Shown piece by piece: positions 8,865-18,641 of a stretch of DNA of 21,639 bases (the first letter of the stretch is position 1; each line of letters opens with the position of its first letter). A program made the position numbers and the translations under genes. The notes beneath the pieces were generated by a model. It was not told the origin of the DNA. It was given only the letters and a program-made list of their open reading frames with translations, and made no database searches. The DNA lies in contig WKLE02002236.1 in assembly GCA_014885115.2 (NCBI GenBank), positions 2,287 to 23,925 of the forward strand, written 5' to 3'. This DNA is from Asterionellopsis glacialis (lineage: Eukaryota > Bacillariophyta > Plagiogrammaphyceae > Rhaphoneidales > Asterionellopsidaceae).

Positions 8865-10525
8865 GGTGCACTGTCGTAAAAGCGCTTGAAGGAAAGTTCT
8901 ATCAAAGAATACGAATAATGTGCCTGTCGGACAAGCAAGGCGCGAGTGAGTTCAAGTGTACCAGGTAGAAACCTAGGACTCTAGAGAGAGGTAGGACCAT
9001 AGTAAAGTACCTCGAGGACCTAGAATCTTACCGATAGTAGGATCCTACATGGCATCGGTACCAGATATTTTGGGTCTTCCAGAGTATCAGCAGGTACCGG
9101 TAGCACATCTCTACCTGGTACAGGTACCAGTAGGATCTACCTGTACCAGGTAGCAGACCTACCTGTGGAGGACCAGACTTCGTTCGCCGCCGCCAGACTC
9201 CACCCGCCGCCTGGTCGACAAGCAGATTAGTTATCTTTTATATATCAGTCATACATGCTCCGGTAGCGGTCTATGTAACATTTTCTGAACAGAGCAAAAG
9301 AATTACCAATCAATACCTGTATAAAGTGTAGCATAGAAATATTTTCTGTATGTTTTTATATATAATAAGTACTTTGTGATGTTAAATAGTGTATTAGTAC
9401 TAACTCCTACTAGTTCGATGTACCTGCTGGTAAGCTGGTAGGACATTATAAGATGTTAAGTAGGTACCTGGTACTCCTACCTGTACCTGGTACGAAATTG
9501 TTCTCGTACAAGGTACCAGAATCAGCGTAAAATAGTCAATGTCCGAATCTTGTACGCCAAGTATCAGGCATTGTACATTTCTACATTGGAATTAGTACTC
9601 TTCTCTGTGAAGACTTCTGTTAACGTACAGTTAATTCATCCATCATACATTTTTGTTGTATGTACCTGTAATAGATAAAACATACCAGGTAGGTACGATA
9701 CCTGTTACTTGTACGGTACCAGGTATTGTCAAGGAGGTATTGTTAATGACTGTACCTGGGGTACTACCCGGTACTGTACCTGGTAAGAAGACCATGTGAA
9801 TTGTGGCTCATGGTGCAGGATGAAAATGAAAAATTTTGATTTGCCGTCTGTCCTCGCCGAGACACTCGGACTACCTGGTGCTTGTATCTTATCTCCAATA
9901 TTTTCGCCGGACCGAAACAATGAACAAGCAGCAAAAATGATTTTATCCGTCAACAGTTTTTTTTAAGTTGCCAATGAACAATCATTTTCTATTTTCAAGA
10001 AGAATGCTATTTTATAATTTTATCGTAACAGTGACAGAGACTGTAACTTTGACTTTGATAGAGATGATGCTCAGTGCTTCTAAATTACTGTGCTAATATC
10101 TCATAGGGTCTGTATTATTATGGGAAGGCCAGCATCGTCTTGTATTTTTCGATATTAACTTGTGTAGTAGCGTAGTTCCCTAGTCGTACCATTTTTTGTT
10201 GCAGCTTATTTTAACATGTCACTCCATCACCCTCGGTACGAAGTAGCGAAAGATGCCAGCTTTCTTAAATATCTTCCCTTGGACATTCAAGTCTATTCTA
10301 TCAACCTACCATTGGTCTTAGCAAATAGTGGTTTCAGTAACTACTCTTATCTGAACAGAATCAGTTTTTCCCCTTTATTGCATGTGTCATAAGGCAGACG
10401 CAATCTTTAGTGGTTTGAACCTGGATCTCAACCAAACTTTTCGAGCATGCTTCAAAACAAACAAAATACCTCTCTATATAAATAACTTCCCCGTGCATTG
10501 CTCCAGGTACAAATACTGTGCATTA
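8865..10525. repeat. Intergenic tract rich in TACCWGGTA and GTAC words (about 8.95-9.80 kb)
   Basis: Exact TACCWGGTA copies lie at 8959-8967, 9112-9120, 9144-9152, 9465-9473, 9484-9492, 9683-9691, 9717-9725 and 9777-9785. They occur with GGTACC palindromes and a CTAGAGAGAG word near 8980-8990. Two short clusters, about 9105-9155 and 9460-9495, are nearly continuous motif. From about 9800 to 10525 the motif disappears and the DNA is ordinary AT-rich sequence, probably including the 3' flank of the SNARE gene. No gene is supported. The frame at 9729-9953 has no domain and its C-terminal end is built from the repeat words. Confidence 0.75.
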
Positions 10526-11170
10526 TCACATCCAATTCTTCCGGCGCTGCATATCACTGATCATCTTCTTAGCATGACCTGTCATATCAGAAACCTCCCA
10601 CGCTCTTTCAAGTTGTGCTTGAATAGTTTCTTTATTCCGTGATAGCTCCTCTGTAATTTCTACAGCCAAGTCTACTGTTTCTGAAACTGTTCTCCGTGCA
10701 TGCTCAAGCGTAGCATTTTGAGACTCAATTTGATCGAGCAGTTTGTTACTCGTGGCCCCCCTAAAAGAGAGGTTACCATTCTTGTCGTCAAGGCCTAGAG
10801 CTGATGTGGAATCCTCAAAAAGAGATTCCCTGTAATTGTTTTGCAAGGTAGGAGGAAGTAGAGATTGCAAGGCAGCATGCTGTGCCTGACACCCCTCAAG
10901 TCTGATTCGAATTTCTTCTTTCTCGTCTCTATCGTCAGTCCCACGGACCTCCATTTGCATTTGTTGTAAGAGTTCTTCGCATTGTTTCCAAAAGGTACTC
11001 ATCATCTCAATCTGAACAAGATTTTCAGTAGTCTCACAGATACTATCACCATCCTGTTCTTCAAAATCGGCGCTGCATGATTCTGGGAGCGAAGCCAAGC
11101 CCTGACCAACCTGAGCACTCAGAGCTACAAATTCCTCCTCGTATTGGTCGAACGCATTGCTAGCAGACAT
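10526..11170 (-). CDS. Vti1-like Qb-SNARE without membrane anchor
   Basis: Intronless, 214 residues. The ATG at 11170 is chosen because it has the context CCACC-ATG and the family-like start F-D-Q-Y-E-E-E-F-V-A-L-S follows at once. The open frame extends upstream to 11380, but through repeat-like DNA. Residues about 1-105 resemble the Vti1 N-terminal helical domain. Residues about 146-209 form a SNARE coiled coil with heptads through L-E-H-A-R-R-T-V, S-E-T-V-D-L-A, T-E-E-L-S-R-N-K-E-T-I and M-I-S-D-M-Q-R-R. Vti1 SNAREs act in Golgi-endosome and vacuolar fusion. Two oddities stand out. The chain ends at K-N-W-M, exactly where the transmembrane tail should begin, and no hydrophobic exon was found downstream. 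The residue aligned with the ionic zero layer appears to be Asn 179 rather than Gln (Asp in animal Vti1a). Assignment to Vti1 rather than another Qb type is likely but not certain. Confidence 0.82.
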   Translation of the reverse strand: MSASNAFDQYEEEFVALSAQVGQGLASLPESCSADFEEQDGDSICETTENLVQIEMMSTFWKQCEELLQQMQMEVRGTDDRDEKEEIRIRLEGCQAQHAALQSLLPPTLQNNYRESLFEDSTSALGLDDKNGNLSFRGATSNKLLDQIESQNATLEHARRTVSETVDLAVEITEELSRNKETIQAQLERAWEVSDMTGHAKKMISDMQRRKNWM

Positions 11171-13258
11171 GGTGGAGGTACGTCGATTTGGGGTTCGTCG
11201 AAGAGAATACAAAAACAGAGAGTAGGTCCTAACAAGAAACAAGAAACAGGGAGTCCCGCAGGCTGAACAAGAAATGCCGCAGGAAACAAGGATCGATTGG
11301 CGATAATCATGATGCTTTTGCGGAGTCGCATTCTTGTTTGTCCTGAAGTCCGATGTACTGGGTACCAGGTATTGTTGCAACTGGTAAGCGTATTATACAT
11401 ATATTTCTTACATATATAGGAATTATTGAAAACCGAAATATTCCGTTTGGAATAGCTGTACGAATGTCTTATATACTTGATAAATAAATATAATTATTAC
11501 TACAGTAACAGCTAGTATTGCCTCAATTTTTTCAGAACACCGAATGCTAACAATCGTGTCAAACCAATATTTGGTAAGAATGTTCAATACCAGGTATTTA
11601 CACGTTATAATAATTCTTTCCTACTCTAGTAGAGAGCTACTCAATCAGTGCGATCGTTCATTGTTGTAAATACAGTGCAATCTTCATTCTATCTTCTGCC
11701 CTCGGCTCTGGGAGACGGTCAGGCAAACATGTGAGGCGCAAGTGGTCTGTGGGCAGTTAGTTGTTCACAGTCAACTGGTCAAGGGGGCGGGTTTTGCTGA
11801 TGGTCTTGTCCTGTTCCTTGCAACTGTATTCTCAGATCACTTTTTGTGACAAAGAACTCCAACTTATGATCCTAGTCATCTGGTGTTGTTATTCCTTGTT
11901 TTGTGCTAACAGAAGGGAGGATGAATGTTCACTACTGAATTATGCAACATATTTATAGATTTTTAGTATTTGAGTAACTTGCAATAAAAGGATTTTCAAA
12001 AATCTTTTAAAAGAAAATTCTAATGTACTGTGAATTATTCTTTGCAAACCAGAAGGGTTGTATTCTAAATATGATAAAATTGAGGTCCTAATAATGATGT
12101 CAAACAATATGAAAAGGAGGGGTTTGCAACAGGGAAAGAGGAAGCAGCAGGGAGTAGAGAGGGGGGAGACAACAACTTTTCAAATCTGTATAAAGGACCA
12201 TAATTTTATATGTGTGTATCTGCTGGTATCAATCAACATTAGTAATGGGGAGTAACATGAAACAGATAATAATTTTATGTGCAAGAATTTGGTAAATAGA
12301 GAAATATTGTACCAAAGTGAAAAAAACAGTTATGATGGTAGCACTGTAAATTATTAGTTACAATTCACAATTTTATACCAATTTGATTGCTTAATCCAGG
12401 TGTTTTGTCATTTTCCTCCTAGAGATGTAGTTTTAACCAATTGATTAGTCGTGCTGGTACTACATATGTCTAGAGGACTGCAAACTCTGAGACTGCAACA
12501 TCATAGGAAAAGTTGGATTGATCAAATCTCTCTCTTGCTACAGTGGAATGCCCTTGTTTTTCTTTCAGTACTTTTCTCCCAGAATGTGCTTGTGCTCTAT
12601 CAGACGCCCATGTACAGTCCAGTCTGTTCTAAGTCAGCACTCAAAATTGGTTAGAACAAGATTAAGATTAATTAAATGAATGATTTATAGCTAGTTTAAG
12701 ATATATTCTAATTTAGGACCTTCTCGTTTAGAAGATTGAGATCTTGTAATAGTGATCAAGGATTAATCATAAGATTGAATAGTAATCTTAAGTTGTGATA
12801 AGATGGGATTACTTTGGAAGATCGATCGAAATCACGATTGATCCAAGATTGGCGAGATAACCTTAATAATAGGTTATGAGTTTGGAGCTATTTTGGATCA
12901 CATTGGAGGCTAGTCCGAGTCCCACGTCGCACAGACCATTCTGTCCAACAGGTACGTCAGCCAACACCTCTCTCCCTCCACAGTTGCTGGAATTTCCAGC
13001 TGTAACAAAGGAAGCGTCGTAGGATCTACAGCTGCTTGAGCATGCACCAGAGAACAAGACCCCAACACATCAACACACGTCAAATCATTATCCAGGTCGT
13101 GGCGCTACTAGAGAGAGAGAGGTGATTTTCTGTCCTGTGCATCATCGTAGACAGTCAGTCAGGACTAGAGAGTCGACTTGAATCCGTCGTTCTGTTAACA
13201 CGATCACCTTTTGTCGATTCTTGATAACCACGTTGTACTAGACGCAGACGGAATCATC
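11171..13258. other. Intergenic region, AT-rich, with a few repeat motifs
   Basis: No gene is supported in about 2.1 kb. The SNARE promoter side carries exact TACCAGGTA copies at 11363-11371 and 11588-11596 and a CTAG hairpin at 11621-11630 (CTACTCTAGTAG type). These are the last exact copies in the window. From 11.9 to 12.4 kb the DNA is AT-rich with no readable frame. The interval 12650-12880 contains several short hairpins. CTAGAGAGAG words reappear at about 13108-13121 and 13163-13172, just before the NicO gene. Frames at 11761-11958, 12058-12255 and 12451-12654 look like chance. Confidence 0.55.
12732..12877. repeat. Cluster of small hairpins based on AAGAT(T)
   Basis: Three perfect short inverted repeats occur in 150 bp. 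AAGAT/ATCTT lies at 12732-12745 with a 4-nt loop. TAAGATT/AATCTTA lies at 12770-12790 with a 7-nt loop. ATAACCT/AGGTTAT lies at 12857-12877 with a 7-nt loop. Extra AAGATT words lie at about 12658-12669, 12815 and 12845, and GATCGATC at about 12822. Function is unknown. The region may be a degraded repeat rather than a regulatory array. Confidence 0.45.
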
Positions 13259-14324
13259 ATGGCACGCAATACCACCCTTTTAGTTTTTGTGTTATCTGCC
13301 ATTGTCTCTTCATCGTCTGCATTTGCCCCAGTTACAACCAAGAGAGCTAACTTGTATAACGTCGCTGCGAGGAAAGAAAAAGAATTGCATGTCAATAGAT
13401 TCCAAAATGGACCTTTGCAGGAACCTCGTATTTCGCTGAATATGGTTGCAACAGAGGTTGCTGTTGGAGCTATTGCTGGTACCGTATCTGGGGGACTTTT
13501 CTCGGGTGGATTGCACGCTATTGCCGGTAAGTTGGTGGTATCATGCCGGTACATCATATAATTAAGAACACGACCGAATTAATTTTGTTATGAAGGACAG
13601 GATTATCACGTTAGATTCACTGCTACTCTGAATACGACAGAGTTGTTTCTTTTCAACATAATGATGTAGCTTATTATTGGTATTTTTCTTGCTTTTGTGT
13701 AATGCAGGCCCTGATCATTTGGCGGCTCTCCTTCCTAGGTGTTGTGGACAACGATGGTATCGTGCGGGTCGAATCGGTGCCCTCTGGGGCATAGGACATG
13801 GGGTTTCTGCGTGTATCTTGGGAGTTCTTGCCTTTGGTCTCAAAAACCGTGTTTCGAAGATGGGCATGGCTTCTAAATTGTTGACAGGTGCATCTCACGT
13901 AATGGAAATTGCAGTAGGACTTTCCTTGGTAGTGATTGGACTGTTGGGTATTAAGGAAGCACAAGAATGGGAAACGGAACCCCGATCATTGTCCGCAGCT
14001 GCAGTTGATGATGAAAGTTTGAAGAAAACACAGAAACGGGCAGTTATGTTTAATGGTCTCCTGCATGGCTTTAGTTGGGATGGAGCACCATCTTTGGCAC
14101 CTGCTCTGGCTGTTGCTACTTGGAGGGGTAATCTAGCGTTCTTGCTGTCTTATGCAGTGGGGACAATGGCTGCCATGGCTGTCACTACGACATTGATTGG
14201 AGAGGGAACACGGAGAGCTGGCGAATTATTCAACCGACCTGACATTCCACAAAAACTCAGTTTCGGTTCTTCAATTCTTGCTATCGCAATCGGTGCTATC
14301 TGGTGTGGATTGGCTTTAAAATAA
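13259..14324 (+). CDS. Plastid NicO/UreH-type metal transporter (two exons)
   Basis: Exon 1 is 13259-13526 and exon 2 is 13708-14324. The 181-nt intron has GTAAGT and ATGCAG ends in phase 1, and the product is 294 residues. The N-terminus has a signal peptide ending S-S-S-S-A with F-A-P after it, then a basic transit-like segment, so targeting is to the complex plastid. The mature part matches the nickel/cobalt (NicO, UreH-like) family with predicted chloroplast relatives in plants. H-A-I-A-G-P-D-H-L-A-A-L is at residues 86-97, spanning the intron. G-A-L-W-G-I-G-H-G follows at about 113-121, I-G-L-L-G-I-K-E-A at about 166-174, and G-L-L-H-G-F-S-W-D-G at 206-215. His86, Asp92, His93, His120 and His209 are likely metal ligands. 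About six membrane segments are visible. The substrate could be Ni, Co or another divalent metal and cannot be set from sequence. It converges with the gene at 14764. Confidence 0.92.
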
Positions 14325-14763
14325 ATCTATTGAAAAGTTGGAGACGATGAAAGCATGTATGCGACTTAATGTTTTCTGTTCCTCAACTTTTTATAGGGCT
14401 TTCGTTTTGGAAATGTCATCCCATCAATTATAAACTAAAAAGAGGTTTATGATTTTTTTCGATAGCAAATGTGAAAATAATTATTTCATGTTTGCCAGTT
14501 TCCTCCATCCAAGTGTTGCAGCAGAGTACGATGCACAACATATTTTACATCCATCACCCATGATGGCGGCAACAAAGTACGTATGTATATATTGATTTTG
14601 CATGCAAAATTTCAAATTCTTGCTAATAATTTTATTATTCAACACAAAATGTGTACAATAAGGCGCCACGCGATCCATGATTTTTTTTTACATAAATTCT
14701 TTCTATATATTATTCAGTATGAAAATGTACAACAAAAACAAAGCCCCATGAGGTACATGACCT
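14325..14763. other. Convergent intergenic region
   Basis: This 439-bp AT-rich spacer is shared by the 3' ends of the NicO gene (plus) and the multi-pass membrane-protein gene (minus). Both untranslated regions must lie here. No further gene or clear repeat is visible. The frames at 14481-14678 and 14583-14813 are AT-driven and lack domains. Confidence 0.6.
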
Positions 14764-16240
14764 TTAAAAAACATTTATTTTTGTCTGCGCAATCTCTTCA
14801 TCCCAATCGGTAAACGCCAAAAAAATGATCCCACCACCAATTATTGCTGCCATTAGTAAACCAAATACGACTTCCATACCGAATGAAATGCAAGGAACGC
14901 CGAATTTGTCAATATCAGGGTCTACTGGAAACGATGGCAAACCAGGTACGCTAAATCCAACAGGAGAAGCTTGATCTTCCTTAAGGAGTGGCTCTTCGTC
15001 GAGATGAGGCCATTTGTCTCCTTCTGGATCTGCCTTCACCATGCATATACTAATAATCAGTGTAAGAGCCCACCACAGACCAACAATAATGTTTACTGTA
15101 TCCTGGTTGCAACCTTCCGAACCAAACACAATGAATTTCTGTACTTCGTCGTAGTCACTCAGGACAAACACTACAGCAACTGCGAATGCGCTTTTGACTA
15201 TTGACTCAATAGCCAATTTCCCACCTGCGCGTACTTCTGTGTATCCCATGTATGGTACAACGATGCCTGTTCCAAGTGCTGAAATAAATGCCAAGTAAGG
15301 CGAAAGCCGGCCATTATGTGTCAATGGCTTCCATCCTAAAAAGTGCCATGCTCGAGCTCCGAGATTAACAAGAAGAATTACACAAGCAAGGCCAACACCA
15401 AAAAGTGTCAAATAACGCTGAACATCTCCGTTGCTGATACCTGCAAAAGTGAGCGACAAAACTACAAGCTTTCGCAGCCAGTCAGACCCAATCCGGGAAT
15501 TTAGAGAATGAGCAGCTATAGACGGAGTTCCCTGGACAAACATAGAAGTGTTGAGCCATGGTAAACTAAGCTCTTCCGTGAAGACAAGACCAAGGAGGAG
15601 ACCTAGGTAAGCAGGCTTCAAGTTGTCGCTTTCCTCTGTTAGACAATTAATAATCGATCCAAACAAACAGATGTTAGTTATAAGATGCTACTTGAAAACA
15701 AAAGCTCGGCCTGTGTAACCAATTCAACTTACCACTACTCGCACATGGTAGAGTCCTCATCATAACAACCAAAGCAATCATTGCTTCCATTCCTGAAAAC
15801 GTGTCAAATGTAGACTTCCACTTGCTTGCAAGACCTTGGGCATTATTTTGAAGCGTCAGGTTGTAGAGACGCCCAAAATTATCCTTGTAGAGCAAACATG
15901 GTTGTTCCCATAATTCTCGCCCTGTCTTAAATTTTGACTCCTGCTGTATCACACGACGAATATTTTGAAAGGTTTCACGAACATCTCCTGTATGAGCGAT
16001 AATGTAGGTGCGCACACCTAACTGTTGAAGCTTTAGCAAAACAGGATCATGCGATTGCTCATCATCCGTATTGGCACTGTCGATCGCATCTTGTAAAATT
16101 CTAGCTCTGTAAGGATGCCCAGATATCATTGTGCCATCTTCATTTCTTCGGTATGTTTCTCTTCCATCGCTCCATTCTTGTTCTGTTCCGTATTCATCGT
16201 CCATGGAGGCGTCATCCCAAGATTTTTGCCGACGTCCCAT
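14764..16240 (-). CDS. Multi-pass membrane protein of unknown function (two exons)
   Basis: Exon 1 is 16240-15733 and exon 2 is 15635-14764. The 97-nt intron has GTAAGT and AACAG ends in phase 1, giving 459 residues. The start is the first true ATG in frame; the frame extends upstream only through a TTG codon. Residues 1-145 are soluble and acidic at first (MGRRQKSWDDASMDDEYG), then form an alpha/beta-like region with K-L-Q-Q-L-G-V-R-T-Y-I-I-A-H-T-G-D-V. About seven or eight hydrophobic segments follow, near 150-163 (weak), 177-191, 224-236, 244-262, 281-299, 312-328, 348-369 and 422-445. Between the last two is a cytosol-like loop with D-E-E-P-L-L, an acidic dileucine sorting motif that in other eukaryotes directs proteins to endosomes or vacuoles. 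I do not recognise the family. It is divergent from the Cys-rich protein gene, with 517 bp between the starts. Confidence 0.85.
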
Positions 16241-16757
16241 GTTGAACTGTATTTGTGACGTGCGACTAAATCCCACCTGTCTGTACCTTTCTGTTTTCCA
16301 ATAGGAAAACAAGCCATATTGTGTTGTTGTCGAATTTTTTGGTGAGTTAAAAATAACGGAACTGTCGATGGCGATTGCCGAAAACGGGTGCGCGCGATTA
16401 ATATGTGGGGGTACTTCGGTTCAACCGTCCACTACACCAATATAAATATCCGTTGGGGTACAGAGCGTATGGACCAAAATTTCATTTCTGTATTACATCA
16501 TGATTACTTTTATGAATTATAATAACTTTCTTAAAAATTGAATACATATATAACATTCACATCGCTAACTTTCACCAATTTTTTTATATCTAAAATACAT
16601 CATTCGAATCCTTCCGACCGACTTCACGTAGTTCACGCTGGTTTTCCGTGTCATTTTCCCGTTTGCTCGCTCACCCGTGTACGAATTCTTTCTGTATATT
16701 CTCATAGTTTGTTTTAACCAGAAAACAAAATACAACCGTGTCTTTGGAAAAAAAAAA
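16241..16757. promoter_or_regulatory. Divergent promoter region
   Basis: This 517-bp interval separates two divergent start codons and must contain both promoters. A CCAAT word (16437-16441) is fused to a TATAAATA-like word (16441-16448) near the middle. An A-run of 11 bases (16748-16758) runs straight into the ATG of the plus-strand gene. No TACCWGGTA copy is present, unlike the promoters in the first half of the window. Assigning the CCAAT/TATA words to either gene is inference. Confidence 0.4.
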
Positions 16758-17981
16758 ATGAAGTTTGCTTCTCTTGCTACTCTGTCCATGGCGGCTTACG
16801 CCTCCGCCAACCCCTTTGCACCCAAGACCGTAAGTTCTGCAAAGGTTTCCTACATGAACAATCTTATGAACGGAGCAACACCTACAGAGAACTCTCAGCT
16901 TCGTCGTCTCGATGAAGAATATGTTGTTGACATCTCCTCGTACTCTGTCAAGTACCAGCAGTGCCAATTCGTCAAATCTTATGATGATGAAATGGCTGCC
17001 GATGAAGAATCTGGTTCTCCCCTCAAGACCTCTCGATTTGTAATCTTCCGCCTTTGCCCCTCCAGCTCTTGTGGAAGCTGCAACTATGGATACGGCGAGT
17101 ATCTTATTGATCTTGAGACATATCTTCAAGCTGCCGTTGAGTACCAAGAGCAACTTCAGGAAGAGATGTGCGAAACCTGTAATGATTACTGCCAGGCTGA
17201 CGATGGTCGTAAGTTGAACCGCAACCTTGAGGTTGACTGTGATTCTTGCGTCGATGAATGTGAGAAGATTGAAAACATGGAAGAGAATGGATACCTTGAG
17301 GCGTCTGAATTCCTCGAATGCCAAATGGTCTACGATCCCGAAGACGACTCTGCAACTGCTCTTTACGCAGGTCCCATCTGCTCTAGCGGAGGATCGAAGA
17401 TCAAGATCGGTGTCTTTGAAGATGAAGAGTGCAACGTTGTTGATTCTTCCAAATCTGTTGACGACTACCTCGTCGATGGCGATGGTTACAAGTTGCAGCT
17501 TTCACATGCTCTCCTCAAAAAGACTTACGATGCTAGCACCTGCATTTCCTGCGAAGTGGTCGAGGAGGAAGACGAAAACGAAGACGGAAACGATAATCAA
17601 GATGATGAAGAGAAGGAACCTGAAGTCACCGAAATGTGCCAACAGCTATACGAAGGATCTGCAAAGTGCGAGAAGGCCTACGGATTCGACGATGGTTACT
17701 CGAACTACTATGGGTACGAAAACCAGCTTGCCCAAGAAACTGTTGTGTGTGACTTTATCAAGTCTCTTCAATCTGGTACCTACGATGAAGATGGTGAAAT
17801 CAAGATTGGTGGAAGGTCTGCCAGATCTGGTCAATCCACTACCACTGGAGGCCAGAAGTTTGCTCTGACTTTCTTTATTCTTGGAACTATTGGCCTCGCA
17901 GTTTACTCCGCCATGCTTCACAACAAGCTCACCAAGGGATCCACTGCCAACCTTTCTACCCAAGGTGGTAACATGGCATAA
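16758..17981 (+). CDS. Secreted acidic Cys-rich type I membrane protein, unknown function
   Basis: Intronless, 407 residues from the ATG at 16758; the upstream extension starts only at GTG. An ER signal peptide, MKFASLATLSMAAYASA, probably is cut after residue 17. The lumenal part is acidic, with many paired cysteines: Y-Q-Q-C-Q-F at 66-71, L-C-P-S-S-S-C-G-S-C at 99-108, C-E-T-C-N-D-Y-C at 138-145, C-D-S-C-V-D-E-C at 161-168, and further Cys at about 188, 208, 225, 262, 265, 294, 304 and 331. Two Asp/Glu-rich stretches (for example E-E-E-D-E-N-E-D-G-N at 269-278) separate the blocks. One membrane helix lies at about 368-386, and a short tail of about 20 residues follows. Composition suggests a disulphide-stabilised ectodomain on the secretory route or cell surface. 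Similar Cys-rich secreted proteins occur in algae, but I cannot name this family. Codons are C-rich at third positions compared with neighbours, which suggests high expression. Confidence 0.9.
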   Translation: MKFASLATLSMAAYASANPFAPKTVSSAKVSYMNNLMNGATPTENSQLRRLDEEYVVDISSYSVKYQQCQFVKSYDDEMAADEESGSPLKTSRFVIFRLCPSSSCGSCNYGYGEYLIDLETYLQAAVEYQEQLQEEMCETCNDYCQADDGRKLNRNLEVDCDSCVDECEKIENMEENGYLEASEFLECQMVYDPEDDSATALYAGPICSSGGSKIKIGVFEDEECNVVDSSKSVDDYLVDGDGYKLQLSHALLKKTYDASTCISCEVVEEEDENEDGNDNQDDEEKEPEVTEMCQQLYEGSAKCEKAYGFDDGYSNYYGYENQLAQETVVCDFIKSLQSGTYDEDGEIKIGGRSARSGQSTTTGGQKFALTFFILGTIGLAVYSAMLHNKLTKGSTANLSTQGGNMA

Positions 17982-18641
17982 GCTTTTTTGTATACATTAT
18001 AAAACAGTCTGTCTTGTATATTAGGATCCGTTGATGATCCCGGTGGAAATAATTCGTGCTTGTGTAGCATTCTTTTAAATGGTATAAGGTATATTTTTGT
18101 TAAAAAAAACTCAAAATAAATTCTGTTTTTTGGTAGACGCTTGTAGGTTGTTGTCGGTTCGATTTTACATTCTTTTCAAAGTCACCTCATATTCTGATTT
18201 GATGTTGTCCATTTGAGAATTCGTGAAATGTACGCACGCGCATGCATACAACGTTCAAAGCACATGAGGAACGGTCGCATATCTTTCGAGAAACAACAAA
18301 GGCATCTAACATGTGTTCTCTCTGCTAGGATAACTTTTAGGAAGTATTGAGTGTCTGTAGAAATCCTATTATATATTAATGGTTCGTATATGCGAGGAAC
18401 AATGACGTTAATTTATCGGAAAACATTTTGATTTTGGTTGGGAACATTTTGATGGGGATTAGGACACTTGGCGGAGAAAGGTAGAAATGTTGATTCCTTG
18501 TTTAAAAATTGCTCATTTAAAATCTCTTAGTTATAACTCCTACTCAGGCCATATGCTATACAGGACTAGTATTGTTCCTGCCGAAAAAAGGAAGGCATCG
18601 TCGGTTGATGTTTTGGCTATGAAGTGGTCTGTTAGTTGCAC
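17982..18641. other. Convergent intergenic region
   Basis: This spacer lies between the 3' ends of the Cys-rich protein gene (plus) and the V-ATPase C gene (minus). It is AT-rich with poly-A and poly-T runs. No gene is supported. The frame starting at 18487 overlaps the V-ATPase C stop codon on the opposite strand and has no domain. Confidence 0.6.

Noticed and set aside
10395..10440. B-box-like word GGTTCAAAC on the minus strand
   Set aside because: The flanking bases do not form a T-stem and no A-box lies at the right distance.
11171..11380. Longer N-terminus for the SNARE
   Set aside because: The extension is Cys/Phe-rich, comes partly from the TACCAGGTA region, and precedes a much better start with CCACC context and a family-like sequence.
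13204..13557. 117-residue minus-strand frame opposite NicO exon 1
   Set aside because: The plus strand encodes a clear plastid presequence and the first metal-binding motif, so this frame is a shadow.
16671..17324. 217-residue minus-strand frame across the Cys-rich protein gene
   Set aside because: It is a shadow of a strongly biased coding sequence on the opposite strand, and the frame's own start is not an ATG.
17227..17868. 213-residue plus-strand frame inside the Cys-rich protein gene
   Set aside because: It is out of frame with the real protein, very rich in Lys, Thr and Ser, and a codon-bias artefact.
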